Source: Marinagarivorans sp. (GTDB lineage: Bacteria > Pseudomonadota > Gammaproteobacteria > Pseudomonadales > Cellvibrionaceae). From it: a DNA stretch of 57,314 nt. Location of the stretch: contig JANQJB010000051.1 in the NCBI GenBank assembly GCA_028281865.1, positions 1 through 57,314 of the forward strand. Direction: 5' to 3'. The notes beneath the pieces were generated by a model. It was not told where the DNA came from, ran no database searches, and saw only the letters and a list, made by a program, of their open reading frames with translations. The translations under genes and the position numbers were made by a program. Below, piece after piece: positions 45,050-54,174 of the stretch; the stretch's first letter is position 1, and each line of letters opens with the position of its first letter.

Positions 45050-46528
45050 ATGACCAAACAACTACTCCTCTTTTGCATCTTTCTGCTAACCGCAAGCATT
45101 ACCCTCGCAAACAATGACAAGCAGCGTCTTATCATTCTAGCTGACATGGGCAACGAACCCGACGAAGAGCAGCAAATGGTTCACATGCTCCACAATGTCA
45201 ATGAATTTGAGGTAGAAGGCCTAATTGCCGTAACAGGTAAATACCTGCGCAAAGACCCTCAACCAGAATTGTTTTTTATGTTACTAGAGGGTTACGCCAA
45301 CGTTGTTGACAACTTTAAAAAACACGCAGAAGGCTTTCCTGAAGCAAGTGAACTGCAAGCAGTCGTGGCTGCCGGACAAAACCGATACGGAATAGCCGAT
45401 GTTGAACAAGGCGCAAAATCATCGCCTGGCTCCAAACTAATTGAAAAAGCACTGGCCCGCGAGGACCCGCGCCCTATCTATGTGGTAGTCAATGCCGGAG
45501 CAAATACCCTCGCTCAAGCTTTACTTGACTACGAAGCCAAGGTAAACGAAAAGAAATTTAACCAAGCAGTGGCCAAGCTGCGTGTCTTTGAAAATGGCTC
45601 ACAAGATAATGCAGGAGCTTGGATTAACGCCCGTTACCCCGCGATCCATTGGGTTAGAAGCAACTACCAAACCTACGCTTATGGAGGCCCGAGCATAGAC
45701 GGTGCAAAAGATAACTCCGGCAACAAGATGGAGCTTGGGCCCTACACGTGGGAGCCCTATGCTTACAGTAATATCGGCCAGCACCAATGGGCGCTTGAGC
45801 ACGTAAAGGGCAACCACGGCCCACTTGCCAAAATGTGGCCCATTCGCCAATTTCGTCGCGGCGGTATCTCGTTCTTGGAGGGCGGTGGAACTATCCCGTG
45901 GCTCGCCTTGGTCAACAAAGGTCTTTACGAAATCAATAATCCACACTGGGGCGGATGGGCTGGACGTTATACCCGCACCAAGGTCAAAAACTACTGGTCA
46001 AAACATAGTGACATTAAAGTTGACGAAGTCGAAGTTGCGCCCTTTTTTGTATTTGGTGAAGAAAGCGAAACCTGGGTTAACCCAGAAGACGGCAAAGAAT
46101 TCAAAGACAGCCTTTACGCTCCTGTCTGGCGCTGGCGCCGTGCCTTTTTTAACAATCAAAAAGCACGTGCCGATTGGGGATTAAATTCATTTAAGGAAGC
46201 AAACCACCACCCTATCGCCGTTTTAAATGGTGATGATTCAAATGAGATTGTGATTAAAAAAATTAAGGCCGGAAAATCGCTTAAGTTTGACGCGTCAAAA
46301 TCGAGCGACCCTGACGGCGACAATATTATTTATAGTTGGTGGATTTACAAAGAAGCGGGAACTTACCAAGGTAACATCAATATTGAAAAATCATCGGAAA
46401 ATAAAATTACATTTACTGCACCGAAAGACGCAAAAAATAAACAAATTCACTTAATTCTTGAGATAAAAGACGATAACAAAATAGCCGAGCTTTATGACTA
46501 TCGGCGTATAGTTTTAAATGTTAAGTAA
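45050..46528 (+). CDS. DUF1593 / Sde182-type nucleoside-hydrolase-like secreted protein
   Basis: A 492-residue protein with a signal peptide (LLLFCIFLLTASITLA). QRLIILADMGNEPDEEQQMVHMLHNVNEFEVEGLIAV is the nucleoside-hydrolase-like N-terminus with its Asp cluster, although the DxDxxxDD arrangement of true nucleoside hydrolases is altered (DMGNEPDEEQ). This is the DUF1593 (PF07632) domain, first named from a Saccharophagus cellulose-binding protein. The C-terminal 110 residues (HHPIAVLNGDDSNEIVIKKIKAGKSLKF ... SSDPDGDNIIYSWWIYKEAG) are the matching beta-sandwich module. The enzyme activity is not established; a role with plant or algal glycans is inferred. A degenerate copy of its last 63 codons lies at 47972-48160. 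Confidence 0.93.
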   Translation: MTKQLLLFCIFLLTASITLANNDKQRLIILADMGNEPDEEQQMVHMLHNVNEFEVEGLIAVTGKYLRKDPQPELFFMLLEGYANVVDNFKKHAEGFPEASELQAVVAAGQNRYGIADVEQGAKSSPGSKLIEKALAREDPRPIYVVVNAGANTLAQALLDYEAKVNEKKFNQAVAKLRVFENGSQDNAGAWINARYPAIHWVRSNYQTYAYGGPSIDGAKDNSGNKMELGPYTWEPYAYSNIGQHQWALEHVKGNHGPLAKMWPIRQFRRGGISFLEGGGTIPWLALVNKGLYEINNPHWGGWAGRYTRTKVKNYWSKHSDIKVDEVEVAPFFVFGEESETWVNPEDGKEFKDSLYAPVWRWRRAFFNNQKARADWGLNSFKEANHHPIAVLNGDDSNEIVIKKIKAGKSLKFDASKSSDPDGDNIIYSWWIYKEAGTYQGNINIEKSSENKITFTAPKDAKNKQIHLILEIKDDNKIAELYDYRRIVLNVK

Positions 46529-46666
46529 TTAATATTGGTTTGGCCTGAGTTCAATCCATACTGGCTCAAACTTAATCTGAAAGTAACAAGTTTTTAAAGG
46601 CTCTTAGAATACGCCCTTTGCCTCCAACATGAATACTATTTTCAGAACCGAAACCCTTAACAGGCC

Positions 46667-47731
46667 CTAAAAGGTAAACTGAAAACGAGCCCTAAATTCT
46701 CGGCCCTCTTGATCACTATTTTCAAGCTCACCGCTCATATAAGTGGCGCCGAGTCGTACATGCTTGCTAGGATAATAATTAAGCCCCAAACCCCACATTG
46801 AGCCATCAGCTGACCCTAAACCAATATCACTGTATTTAGCTTCTCCTTTTTCAAAGCGCGCTACGATTTCGACTGCTCCAAACTCTCCATCTGGTTGAAT
46901 ACTACTAAAAACTCCCTGCTTATAGGGGCGGTGCTCGCCCGTAACAACGTAGCCGACCTGAGCGTAATAACTTGAGGGCTCTGAGGCCAGCCCAGTGTCT
47001 GATTGAAAATACTCCGCCTGCGCATGAAAACTCTGAAGCGAGAGAGCAACTTCTGCGCTAATTAACTGAGTATCATCGCCCTCAGTTTGACTGCGCTGAC
47101 TAAAGGCTCCACCGACGTGAACAACTGCTTTGTCAGCAAGGACCGGTGCGTAGGTAAAGCGCCCGGTAAAGGCCTGCTCTTCAAAATCGCTCTCACCGTC
47201 TCCGTCGGACTCAAAGAGCCCCACAGCATAAGTCCAGCGCGGGAATACTCCGGAAAATTTTACGCCAGCATTGCGACCCGGCACATAGGCCTCAGTTGAA
47301 GCCGAGCGCTCCAGCATTGAAATGTATTTTGAACTTGTCAGCGCTTCTAAGCCGAAGGGTTCGTATTGCTTTCCAATGGTTACCGTTGCTTGCTTACCCC
47401 AACCAAAATACTGTATGTAAAGGTCTTCAGCACTGCCGCTCGATTCCGATTCGCCAACGTTAAACTGAATCTTATAGCCCCAGTCACCGGCCTTGCCTTT
47501 CGCGTATAGTCTTGCACGGCGCACATCAAAGTCCTGCGCATCAGGGTTGTCATCGTCAGTGTAGTCCCACTGCAATCTTCCACCGACTTGAAATGATTGA
47601 CTCCCATCCGCGGATTGAAGCTTAATTCCACCACCCGTTGAAGAAATAACCTCGCTGGCAAATGAGTTTAAAGGCGCCAAGCCGGCAATAGTCAGGCACA
47701 ACACAGGGAAAATAAGATTAATTTTTATCAT
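46667..47731 (-). CDS. OprO/OprP-type outer-membrane porin
   Basis: A 354-residue beta-barrel porin of the phosphate-selective porin O/P family (PF07396). It has a signal peptide ending SFASE. GGRLQWDYTDDDNPDAQDFDVRRARLYAKGKAGDWGYKIQFNV is the family's N-terminal strand pattern, with EDLYIQYFGWGKQATVTIGKQYEPFGLEALTSSKYISMLERS following. The protein ends FRARFQFTF, with the C-terminal Phe used for outer-membrane assembly. The family transports phosphate, pyrophosphate or other anions; which one is not clear. No Pho-box is evident. It lies between the DUF1593 gene and a fossil of that gene's end. Confidence 0.93.
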   Translation of the reverse strand: MIKINLIFPVLCLTIAGLAPLNSFASEVISSTGGGIKLQSADGSQSFQVGGRLQWDYTDDDNPDAQDFDVRRARLYAKGKAGDWGYKIQFNVGESESSGSAEDLYIQYFGWGKQATVTIGKQYEPFGLEALTSSKYISMLERSASTEAYVPGRNAGVKFSGVFPRWTYAVGLFESDGDGESDFEEQAFTGRFTYAPVLADKAVVHVGGAFSQRSQTEGDDTQLISAEVALSLQSFHAQAEYFQSDTGLASEPSSYYAQVGYVVTGEHRPYKQGVFSSIQPDGEFGAVEIVARFEKGEAKYSDIGLGSADGSMWGLGLNYYPSKHVRLGATYMSGELENSDQEGREFRARFQFTF

Positions 47732-47819
47732 TTTCTTTTCAATGAGGCTTAGGTAATGGTGAGATGAGAGTTACTGATAGGCAGCGCATTATATAGCCCT
47801 AGCTGAAAAACTCTACACA

Positions 47820-47861
47820 ATTATTACACTTTTATTACTAATTATTACACTTTTATTACTA
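47820..47861. repeat. Perfect 21-bp tandem repeat (two copies)
   Basis: Two adjacent identical 21-bp units beginning ATTATTACACTTTTATTACT lie at 47820-47840 and 47841-47861. They sit about 90 bp upstream of the porin start (minus strand) and 110 bp before the DUF1593 fossil. They may be tandem regulator sites or a slippage repeat. Confidence 0.85.
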
Positions 47862-47971
47862 AAGGCCCGAACTCTAGATTTAGTACAAAAAATAAGCAAA
47901 TTGCTGATTTTTCTCTGTTTTCACATGGGGGAAGGCTGCTTAGAAATGACGAATGAAACCTTGCTAAGCGA

Positions 47972-48160
47972 TGGACTTATAAAGAAGTGGGAACTTACGA
48001 AAGCGACATTAAGATTGAAAAATCGTCGGTAGATAAAATTATATTGCCTGTCCCCAAAGACGCTAATAACAAACAAATTCACTTAATCATTGAGATAAAG
48101 GATGACAATAAAATAGCCAAGCTCGATGATTATCGGCGCGTAGTTTTGGATGTGAATTAA
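47972..48160 (+). pseudogene. Fossil copy of the 3' end of the DUF1593 gene
   Basis: This 63-codon stretch, ending in TAA, translates WTYKEVGTYESDIKIEKSS... and ends DYRRVVLDVN. It aligns without gaps to the last 63 codons of the gene at 45050-46528 (WIYKEAGTYQGNINIEKSS... DYRRIVLNVK). The reading frame is open, but nothing upstream of it resembles the gene, so it is a 5'-truncated remnant. It is separated from the intact gene by the minus-strand porin gene. Divergence at about a quarter to a third of codons suggests it came from an old paralogue rather than a recent copy. Confidence 0.9.
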
Positions 48161-48354
48161 ACAATAGTGAGGTTGACCTCAAAAACCTGTAGAAAACGCC
48201 ATTGGCGAATTCACGACAAAACAAATTTCGGGATTTGTCGTTACAAATAACATATTGAGCGGAGGTTTAATACGACCACAGCGAGTAAAATAGTTTTCAA
48301 AATTTTTACAACAGCTGTCTTAACATTTATAGAATAAACTATAAATAGCTCTCC

Positions 48355-49842
48355 CTATTTCTCACTGCGATCAAACAAAACAGCATCCGGATTCTTGGCT
48401 AATTCATTTATGATTTTAGCTTTGCTCTTAGCGATCATTCCCGCTAAATAGTCGCTGCCGTATTTATCGATATCGACATAGTGAAAACGATAATCGCTAA
48501 ACCACAACGGGTGAGACAACCCACGCTCCCAATCAAAGAGTTTTGTCAGCATCCGTTCACTGAGTTCTGGCCGTTGAAGGGAAAGGTTAGTCGTCTCACC
48601 AATGTCTTTCGAAAGGTTATAGAGCTCAGGCATTCGGTCTGGAAAACGAATGAGCTTCCAGTCGCCGTCTCGTATCGCAGCGGCGTTATTGATGCGCCAG
48701 AAAAAAGCGCTACGCTTGGTTGGCTTGCCTTTTATTGAAGTCATAAGGCTAATACCGTCGAGGTTGTCGTCAGTGGGCAAACCCGCAGCAGTCAGCGCAG
48801 TGGGAAAAATATCAAGCGCTGAAACCGGAGTATCAATCACTGTGCCTGCTTTAATCCGACCTGGCCAGCGCGCGAGGAAAGGTACACGAATACCGCCTTC
48901 CAACAGCGTTCCTTTTGCACCGCGCAAAGGAGCGTTGCTTGAGTCCAGTACATTGTTCGCCCCGCCATTGTCACTCAGGAAAATAACCAGCGTATTATCC
49001 GCAACACCTCTGTCTTCCAGCGCGTTAAACACTTGGCCAATAGCTCGGTCCATTGAATAAGTCATTGCTGCTAACAAGCGACGTTGCAGATCATCGATAT
49101 GAGAAAAATGCTCAAAGTCATCGCGAACCGCATGCATGGGACCGTGCACAGCGGAAAAAGATAAGAAAACGAAAAAAGGCTTGTCAGACTGACTGCGAAT
49201 AAAATCTGCTGTTATTTGCCCAAGTTCATCAGTTAGATAATCCTCGCCTGAAGTTACTTTATCCTGGTCGAATATCGCTGTGTATTCCCTGCCTTGGTCG
49301 GCGCCAGGAAAATAAGACCGCTGACCACTGAGAAAACCATAAAAACGGTCAAAGCCGCGCTTGAGTGGACGAAAATGTTGTTGCTCGCCTAAATGCCATT
49401 TACCAAATAAAGCCGTCGTATAACCTGCTTGCTTAAGGCGATCAGCAAGCGTTTTTTCAGAAACCGGAAGACCATACGCAGCGGGATCAACACCAAAAGG
49501 CACCTTGCCCTGCAGGTTGCCCTCATGACCAAAGCGTTGCTGGTAGCGTCCCGTGATCAAACCCGCGCGAGACGGGCTACAAAATGGTGTAGAAACATAG
49601 GCCTGAGTAAAGCGTGCACCCTCGGCAGCCATTCGGTCCAGGTGGGGCGTTTGCATTTGTTTGCTTCCTTGAAAACCAAAATCAGCATACCCGGCATCAT
49701 CCGCCAGAATCAAAACAATGTTTGACGGCACCTTATTGCTTTTACTTTCTCCACCCGGCTTCGCAAAGCCATTTTCTACAACGATCACTAACCCAATTAT
49801 TGGAACTACTAACTTTGCAAAAACCTTCAACCAAATTTTCAT
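48355..49842 (-). CDS. Sulfatase (formylglycine-dependent, S1 family)
   Basis: A 495-residue exported sulfatase with a GGGGGAAC ribosome-binding site before its ATG and an N-terminal signal (VVPIIGLVIVVENGFA). PNIVLILADDAGYADFGFQG supplies the metal-binding Asp pair. TPFCSPSRAGLITGRY holds Cys88 in the CxPSR motif that is converted to formylglycine by a separate maturase. GKWHLGE, FLSFSAVHGPMH and IFLSDNGGANN (metal Asp-Asn) are also present, so all main active-site pieces are intact. Such enzymes desulfate marine polysaccharides or other sulfate esters. The neighbouring porin and DUF1593 genes could belong to the same uptake or degradation theme, which is inference. No maturase gene is in the window. 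Confidence 0.95.
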   Translation of the reverse strand: MKIWLKVFAKLVVPIIGLVIVVENGFAKPGGESKSNKVPSNIVLILADDAGYADFGFQGSKQMQTPHLDRMAAEGARFTQAYVSTPFCSPSRAGLITGRYQQRFGHEGNLQGKVPFGVDPAAYGLPVSEKTLADRLKQAGYTTALFGKWHLGEQQHFRPLKRGFDRFYGFLSGQRSYFPGADQGREYTAIFDQDKVTSGEDYLTDELGQITADFIRSQSDKPFFVFLSFSAVHGPMHAVRDDFEHFSHIDDLQRRLLAAMTYSMDRAIGQVFNALEDRGVADNTLVIFLSDNGGANNVLDSSNAPLRGAKGTLLEGGIRVPFLARWPGRIKAGTVIDTPVSALDIFPTALTAAGLPTDDNLDGISLMTSIKGKPTKRSAFFWRINNAAAIRDGDWKLIRFPDRMPELYNLSKDIGETTNLSLQRPELSERMLTKLFDWERGLSHPLWFSDYRFHYVDIDKYGSDYLAGMIAKSKAKIINELAKNPDAVLFDRSEK

Positions 49843-50111
49843 TAACCGTTCCCCCTTTTTTAAGATGACTACTCTCTGTAAAGAACGGTCGCTTAAAAAA
49901 ACCTGGCAGACAAATCGCGCCCGTTTGTCACTTTTTATGCCTAATTCTAGATCAAAGGTTTAAAAGCTCGACTACCGCCCTTCACAAGAAAATACCTACA
50001 CAACTTCAGCTATACTTTATTCTAGCGCATTTAGTAATTAAATATTACCTCTTTTATCGCTTTATCATATATTTAACAGGCAGCCGGAATATCTATTTAG
50101 GTTAAATAAAA

Positions 50112-52817
50112 ATGCCTTTATTAAACCAAACCCGAATTAGCTTACGAATTTATATTCTGGTTTTACTGCCATTAGTTGCTATTGCATTACTGGCTTTCGA
50201 GCGCTACAAAAATGCTCATAGCGAATATCAAAGCGCTGCAGATTTATCAGTTATTCTTACTTTTCTTGGCGAGTCATCAAAGATCATTAATGCGCTTCAG
50301 CTTGAGCGCGATTATGCAATGACCGCAACTAGCGATAAAGGGGACCACTACAAAAAGCAATTTCTGAATGAGGTTGAGCAAACTGACAAACAAATCAAAG
50401 CTTATCTTTTATATATTAAAAATAATCCGTCATTAAAAAACGTAACCGTGTTACAAGGCAATATCGATAATCTGAAAAGCAAAATCGACCGTGTATACAA
50501 GGCTCGTATATTCGTCAGTCAGGGCGAGAAGTTGATGGATGATAACAAAATGACGATCAAACAATACAATGATGCTATTGGGGCCGCAATAAACTTAGCA
50601 GTAACAGTCGCAAAAATTGCCTCTAAAGACAAGCATCTATCACTTCCCAGCAATGCCTACCTTAATTTTATTATTGCTAAAGAGTCACAGAGCTTAAATG
50701 TCGGAGTCCTTCAACGGCTGCTGAAACAAACAACACGCAACGCTGCTCGCGATGCACGCTTTCAAGTCACTTGGAATACGAGCGAAAAATTTTTTAGACT
50801 ATTTCAATCATTCGCACCCAATACCTTGTCCGAAAAGTTTGAAGATGAGTACTTTAAGTCCGAGGATCGCAAAACTCTTTACAAGCGATTAATTCACTAC
50901 ATTCTTTCCAGAACAGGTGATACATTTACGGCAGCTGAATCCGAGAAGCTGTATAAACTCGGGCTTAATACTTGGCAAAGCACGCATAAAATGGAAAACG
51001 ATATGCGCCAATATTTATTGGCGGAAGTTAGTATTACTATGGATAAAGCCAAAAATAAACTTGAGCAAACTATCACATTATTTGTATTAATACTCGTACT
51101 CAATACCCTGCTTGCCGCATTGATCATCAGAAGCATTCTTTATCCATTGCGCTTACTCGTCAATAACTTTCATAAAATCACGCTAACAAATAATTTGGAC
51201 CAAGCCGCCCCCGTTATTGGTAACGACGAATTTGCCGAAGCCAGCCAGTCGTTCAATAGACTTATTGAAACGATTAAGGAAAAAAATGAACATATACGAA
51301 CCTTACTATCTAATATGGCGCAAGGCCTGTTTACAATTAACACAGACACTATCGTAGGCGACGAATATTCAGACCATCTAGAATCTATATTTCAACAAAA
51401 AGAGCTGGGCGGAAGCAATGCCATATCGCTTTTGTTTGACGACTCTGACTTGAACGATGAACAAATAAACCAAGTCATACAAGTCCTGAGTATTTCTATT
51501 GGTGACAGCCTATTTGGATTCGAGATCAACGCTGACCTTTTACCCATCGAATACAAAAAAACTATTAAAGGAACAGATCACACACTGCAGCTAGAATGGA
51601 ATCCAATTACAAAAAACGATTCTATTGAACACATACTTGTAACCGTCCGCGATGTTACGGAGCTAAAAGCCATGGAAGAAGAAGTAAAAGAAAAATCGCG
51701 AGAGATCGAACTAGTAGAACAACTAATACCCATTGCAAAAGAAAAGTTCTCACTATTTTATCAGTCTGCTACGGCTTTACTTAAAGAAAATAAATCAGTT
51801 ATCAAGTCAAACAATCGAGAACAGCAAGACCTGGAACTCATGTTCCGAAATATGCACACCTTAAAAGGAAACGCCCGCACCTATGGATTCACTTATATTT
51901 CCGAAAGAGCCCATAGTGCAGAAAATTATTTTAGCGAATTAACAGAAGAAAATTGTATATGGAATGATATCCGATTGTTAGAGGATATCAACCAATTGGA
52001 AAAAGCTTTATCTGAATATCACCACGTTTATATAGACGTGCTAGGTCGAGGCGATGGAAAAGAGGATGGGATATGGCTGGATGCTAAAATGTTAGCTAAG
52101 CTCACCCGACAAATAGAAGAGCTACAATCTGAGCTTAATAAACTAGGAAAATCCGAACTCTCCAAGGGTATGTTTGAATTTTTAACGGAGGGAGAGTTCT
52201 TCAGCCTTGAGTATATGCTCGATGAAATTTTAAAATCTTTACCACAAGTCGCGCACGACCTTGGCAAAGAGGCGCCTCATATTTCGATAAAAGACAACAA
52301 CATTAAGTTAAATAAAGACTGCTTTTCCCTTATTAATAACACCTTTGCTCATCTGCTCACAAACAGTATTGACCACGGGATAGAAAAAGCCAGTGAAAGA
52401 GACGAGAAAGGAAAAACAGAACATGGCAATATCACTATTGAATTAGCGCGTCACAATAACCAAGCATCACTTACAATCAGCGATGATGGTAAAGGTTTAG
52501 ATATTGCGGCGCTTTATCAGCGGGGTGTCGAGCAAAGCGCTTGGCAGCAAGGTCAAGCAGCACCATTTTCAGAAATTGCAGAGCTTATATTTCAGTCAGG
52601 CATTACAACAAAGGAAAATGTGACCGATATTTCAGGCCGAGGTGTCGGTTTAGATGCAGTTCGAGAATACATTCACAACCATGGCTGTAAAATAGAAATT
52701 GTATGTGATGATGGTGAAAAGCTATTTATCGGCAATGATGAAGCTTGTTTTGTCAATTTCAAATTTGTAATACAACTTCCATGTAAATTTCACTCGAGTT
52801 CGGAGCGCGCTGCTTAG
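50112..52817 (+). CDS. Membrane sensor with NIT-like, HAMP, PAS-like, Hpt and CheA-type ATPase domains (paralogue)
   Basis: A 901-residue paralogue of the sensor at 41494-44208, similar over the full length. The N-terminus NQTRISLRIYILVLLPLVAIALLAFERYKNA matches NNTKISTRIIFIVLLPIIALTLLAYERYRIA of the other. Membrane segments lie near 10-30 and 318-342, followed by a HAMP-like region, a PAS-like domain (MAQGLFTINTDTIVGDEYSDHLE), Hpt with His582 in NMHTLKGNART, N-box HLLTNSIDHG, G1 DDGKGL and G2 GRGVGLDAV. It likewise lacks a CheW-like domain and a receiver, and has no response regulator beside it. The outer NIT-like domain is the most diverged part, suggesting different ligands. Two such genes point outward around a 6-kb block. 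Confidence 0.88.
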   Translation: MPLLNQTRISLRIYILVLLPLVAIALLAFERYKNAHSEYQSAADLSVILTFLGESSKIINALQLERDYAMTATSDKGDHYKKQFLNEVEQTDKQIKAYLLYIKNNPSLKNVTVLQGNIDNLKSKIDRVYKARIFVSQGEKLMDDNKMTIKQYNDAIGAAINLAVTVAKIASKDKHLSLPSNAYLNFIIAKESQSLNVGVLQRLLKQTTRNAARDARFQVTWNTSEKFFRLFQSFAPNTLSEKFEDEYFKSEDRKTLYKRLIHYILSRTGDTFTAAESEKLYKLGLNTWQSTHKMENDMRQYLLAEVSITMDKAKNKLEQTITLFVLILVLNTLLAALIIRSILYPLRLLVNNFHKITLTNNLDQAAPVIGNDEFAEASQSFNRLIETIKEKNEHIRTLLSNMAQGLFTINTDTIVGDEYSDHLESIFQQKELGGSNAISLLFDDSDLNDEQINQVIQVLSISIGDSLFGFEINADLLPIEYKKTIKGTDHTLQLEWNPITKNDSIEHILVTVRDVTELKAMEEEVKEKSREIELVEQLIPIAKEKFSLFYQSATALLKENKSVIKSNNREQQDLELMFRNMHTLKGNARTYGFTYISERAHSAENYFSELTEENCIWNDIRLLEDINQLEKALSEYHHVYIDVLGRGDGKEDGIWLDAKMLAKLTRQIEELQSELNKLGKSELSKGMFEFLTEGEFFSLEYMLDEILKSLPQVAHDLGKEAPHISIKDNNIKLNKDCFSLINNTFAHLLTNSIDHGIEKASERDEKGKTEHGNITIELARHNNQASLTISDDGKGLDIAALYQRGVEQSAWQQGQAAPFSEIAELIFQSGITTKENVTDISGRGVGLDAVREYIHNHGCKIEIVCDDGEKLFIGNDEACFVNFKFVIQLPCKFHSSSERAA

Positions 52818-53006
52818 CTGAATTGCACTAGCTCCGACAGTTGTTAGTCCTCTCCTCAAAGCCAGCACTTTAACGTATCTTGGAATCATAGCCCCATTAA
52901 AAGACTGCGCGTCAAATATCAAATAAATACTCATACCATGTTTCAATTTTATTAATTTCTTATAGACTATTTCATTAACGGTATTTGTAAGACCTAGGAA
53001 AAATTA

Positions 53007-54149
53007 ATGAAACCTGAAGCCCATATTGCCAGCACAGCTATTTCTGTCCCCTACAAAGTCAGCAGCGAGCAGTTTTTAAAAGTTGATCGAAAGATGCGAG
53101 AAGCTCATGGTCAGCCTGATCGAATTGCAAAACGGCTACAAAGCTTTGTGGAAGGAACGGGTATCCATACTCGCCACTATGTTCACCCCCACTGGCTGGA
53201 TGGGCTCGAACATCAACTTGATGAGATTCCTGAAGGGGCGCTAACCCGAGATATTTTTACTGCGCACAAGTATGTACCGCCCTACCATGAGCGGATGCAG
53301 GTGTTCGCCGATTCGTGTGTAAAGCTCGGCATTGCCGCAGCAAAAAAAGCCCTGAACCAATGGGGTGGAGACAAAGATAAAATTACACATATTTTAACAA
53401 CCTGCACAAGCGGTTGGAGTGAGCCCGGTATCGCCGTCGGCGTTATAGAAGCCTTGGAGCTTTCACTGGATTGCGCAAAAGCCGAGCTTAATTTTAACGG
53501 TTGTTTTTGCGGTGCAAGCTGTTTGCGTTTGGCGAGGGATATTATTCGTGCAGGAGATTCCACGGGAGTATTAGTTGTCGCTGTTGAGGTAGCATCAACA
53601 CACTACGACTTAAACGCAACGGACTTAAGCTCCCTTGTTGCGCATTCGCTTTTTACCGACGGCGCCGCCGCAATGGTCATAGCACCAGAGGGAAATTGGC
53701 GTTATGAAATGACCGGCATGTCACTCATTCCCAACAGTAAAAGTTTGCTGGGATTAGATCCGCCTTTACAAGCAGAACACAGTGCTTATCGTATGTATTT
53801 AGATAAGCAAGTCGGGCAGAAATTGGGACAATACTTTCGCGAGGGTTTGGGGAAAAAATTAATTGAAAAATTGCATAGCGACCCGAGCAAACCCTATCCC
53901 GCTTTAGGCATTCACCCCGGTGGACCCAATATTTTGGACAACGTCAAAGCCGCTCTGGATGAACAAGACTGGCCAACCGGTGCCATGCAAGCGTCTTACG
54001 ACACCTTACAGAGTTATGGCAACCTCGGTGCTGCTGCAATGCTATTTGTATTAACCTGCCGGTTAGAAAAAATTGAAGAAGAGGAATTAATTACAATGGC
54101 TTTTGGCCCGGGAGTTACTGTTGAATGGGCTAAGTTGGTTAAGGTGTGA
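53007..54149 (+). CDS. Type III polyketide synthase (chalcone-synthase-like)
   Basis: A 380-residue thiolase-fold condensing enzyme with AGGAAAAATTA before the ATG. The Cys-His-Asn triad is complete: Cys166 in FNGCFCGASC, His303 in GIHPGGPNIL and Asn339 in SYGNLGAAAM. AFGPGVTVEW near the end matches the conserved family motif GFGPGLT. Family enzymes condense malonyl-CoA units onto a starter CoA to give pyrones, resorcinols or similar small molecules, in the cytosol. The usual Gly after the active-site Phe is a Cys here (GCFCGA). There is no tailoring gene beside it, so the product cannot be predicted. A decayed copy of its 3' end lies at 55906-56229. Confidence 0.94.
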   Translation: MKPEAHIASTAISVPYKVSSEQFLKVDRKMREAHGQPDRIAKRLQSFVEGTGIHTRHYVHPHWLDGLEHQLDEIPEGALTRDIFTAHKYVPPYHERMQVFADSCVKLGIAAAKKALNQWGGDKDKITHILTTCTSGWSEPGIAVGVIEALELSLDCAKAELNFNGCFCGASCLRLARDIIRAGDSTGVLVVAVEVASTHYDLNATDLSSLVAHSLFTDGAAAMVIAPEGNWRYEMTGMSLIPNSKSLLGLDPPLQAEHSAYRMYLDKQVGQKLGQYFREGLGKKLIEKLHSDPSKPYPALGIHPGGPNILDNVKAALDEQDWPTGAMQASYDTLQSYGNLGAAAMLFVLTCRLEKIEEEELITMAFGPGVTVEWAKLVKV

Positions 54150-54174
54150 GGCACCTCTGTTAGACGATCTCATT

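Larger units (their letters stand above)
47732..48354. other. Intergenic region between porin and sulfatase
   Basis: About 620 bp holding the 21-bp tandem repeat and the DUF1593 fossil, listed separately. No other gene is supported. Confidence 0.7.
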
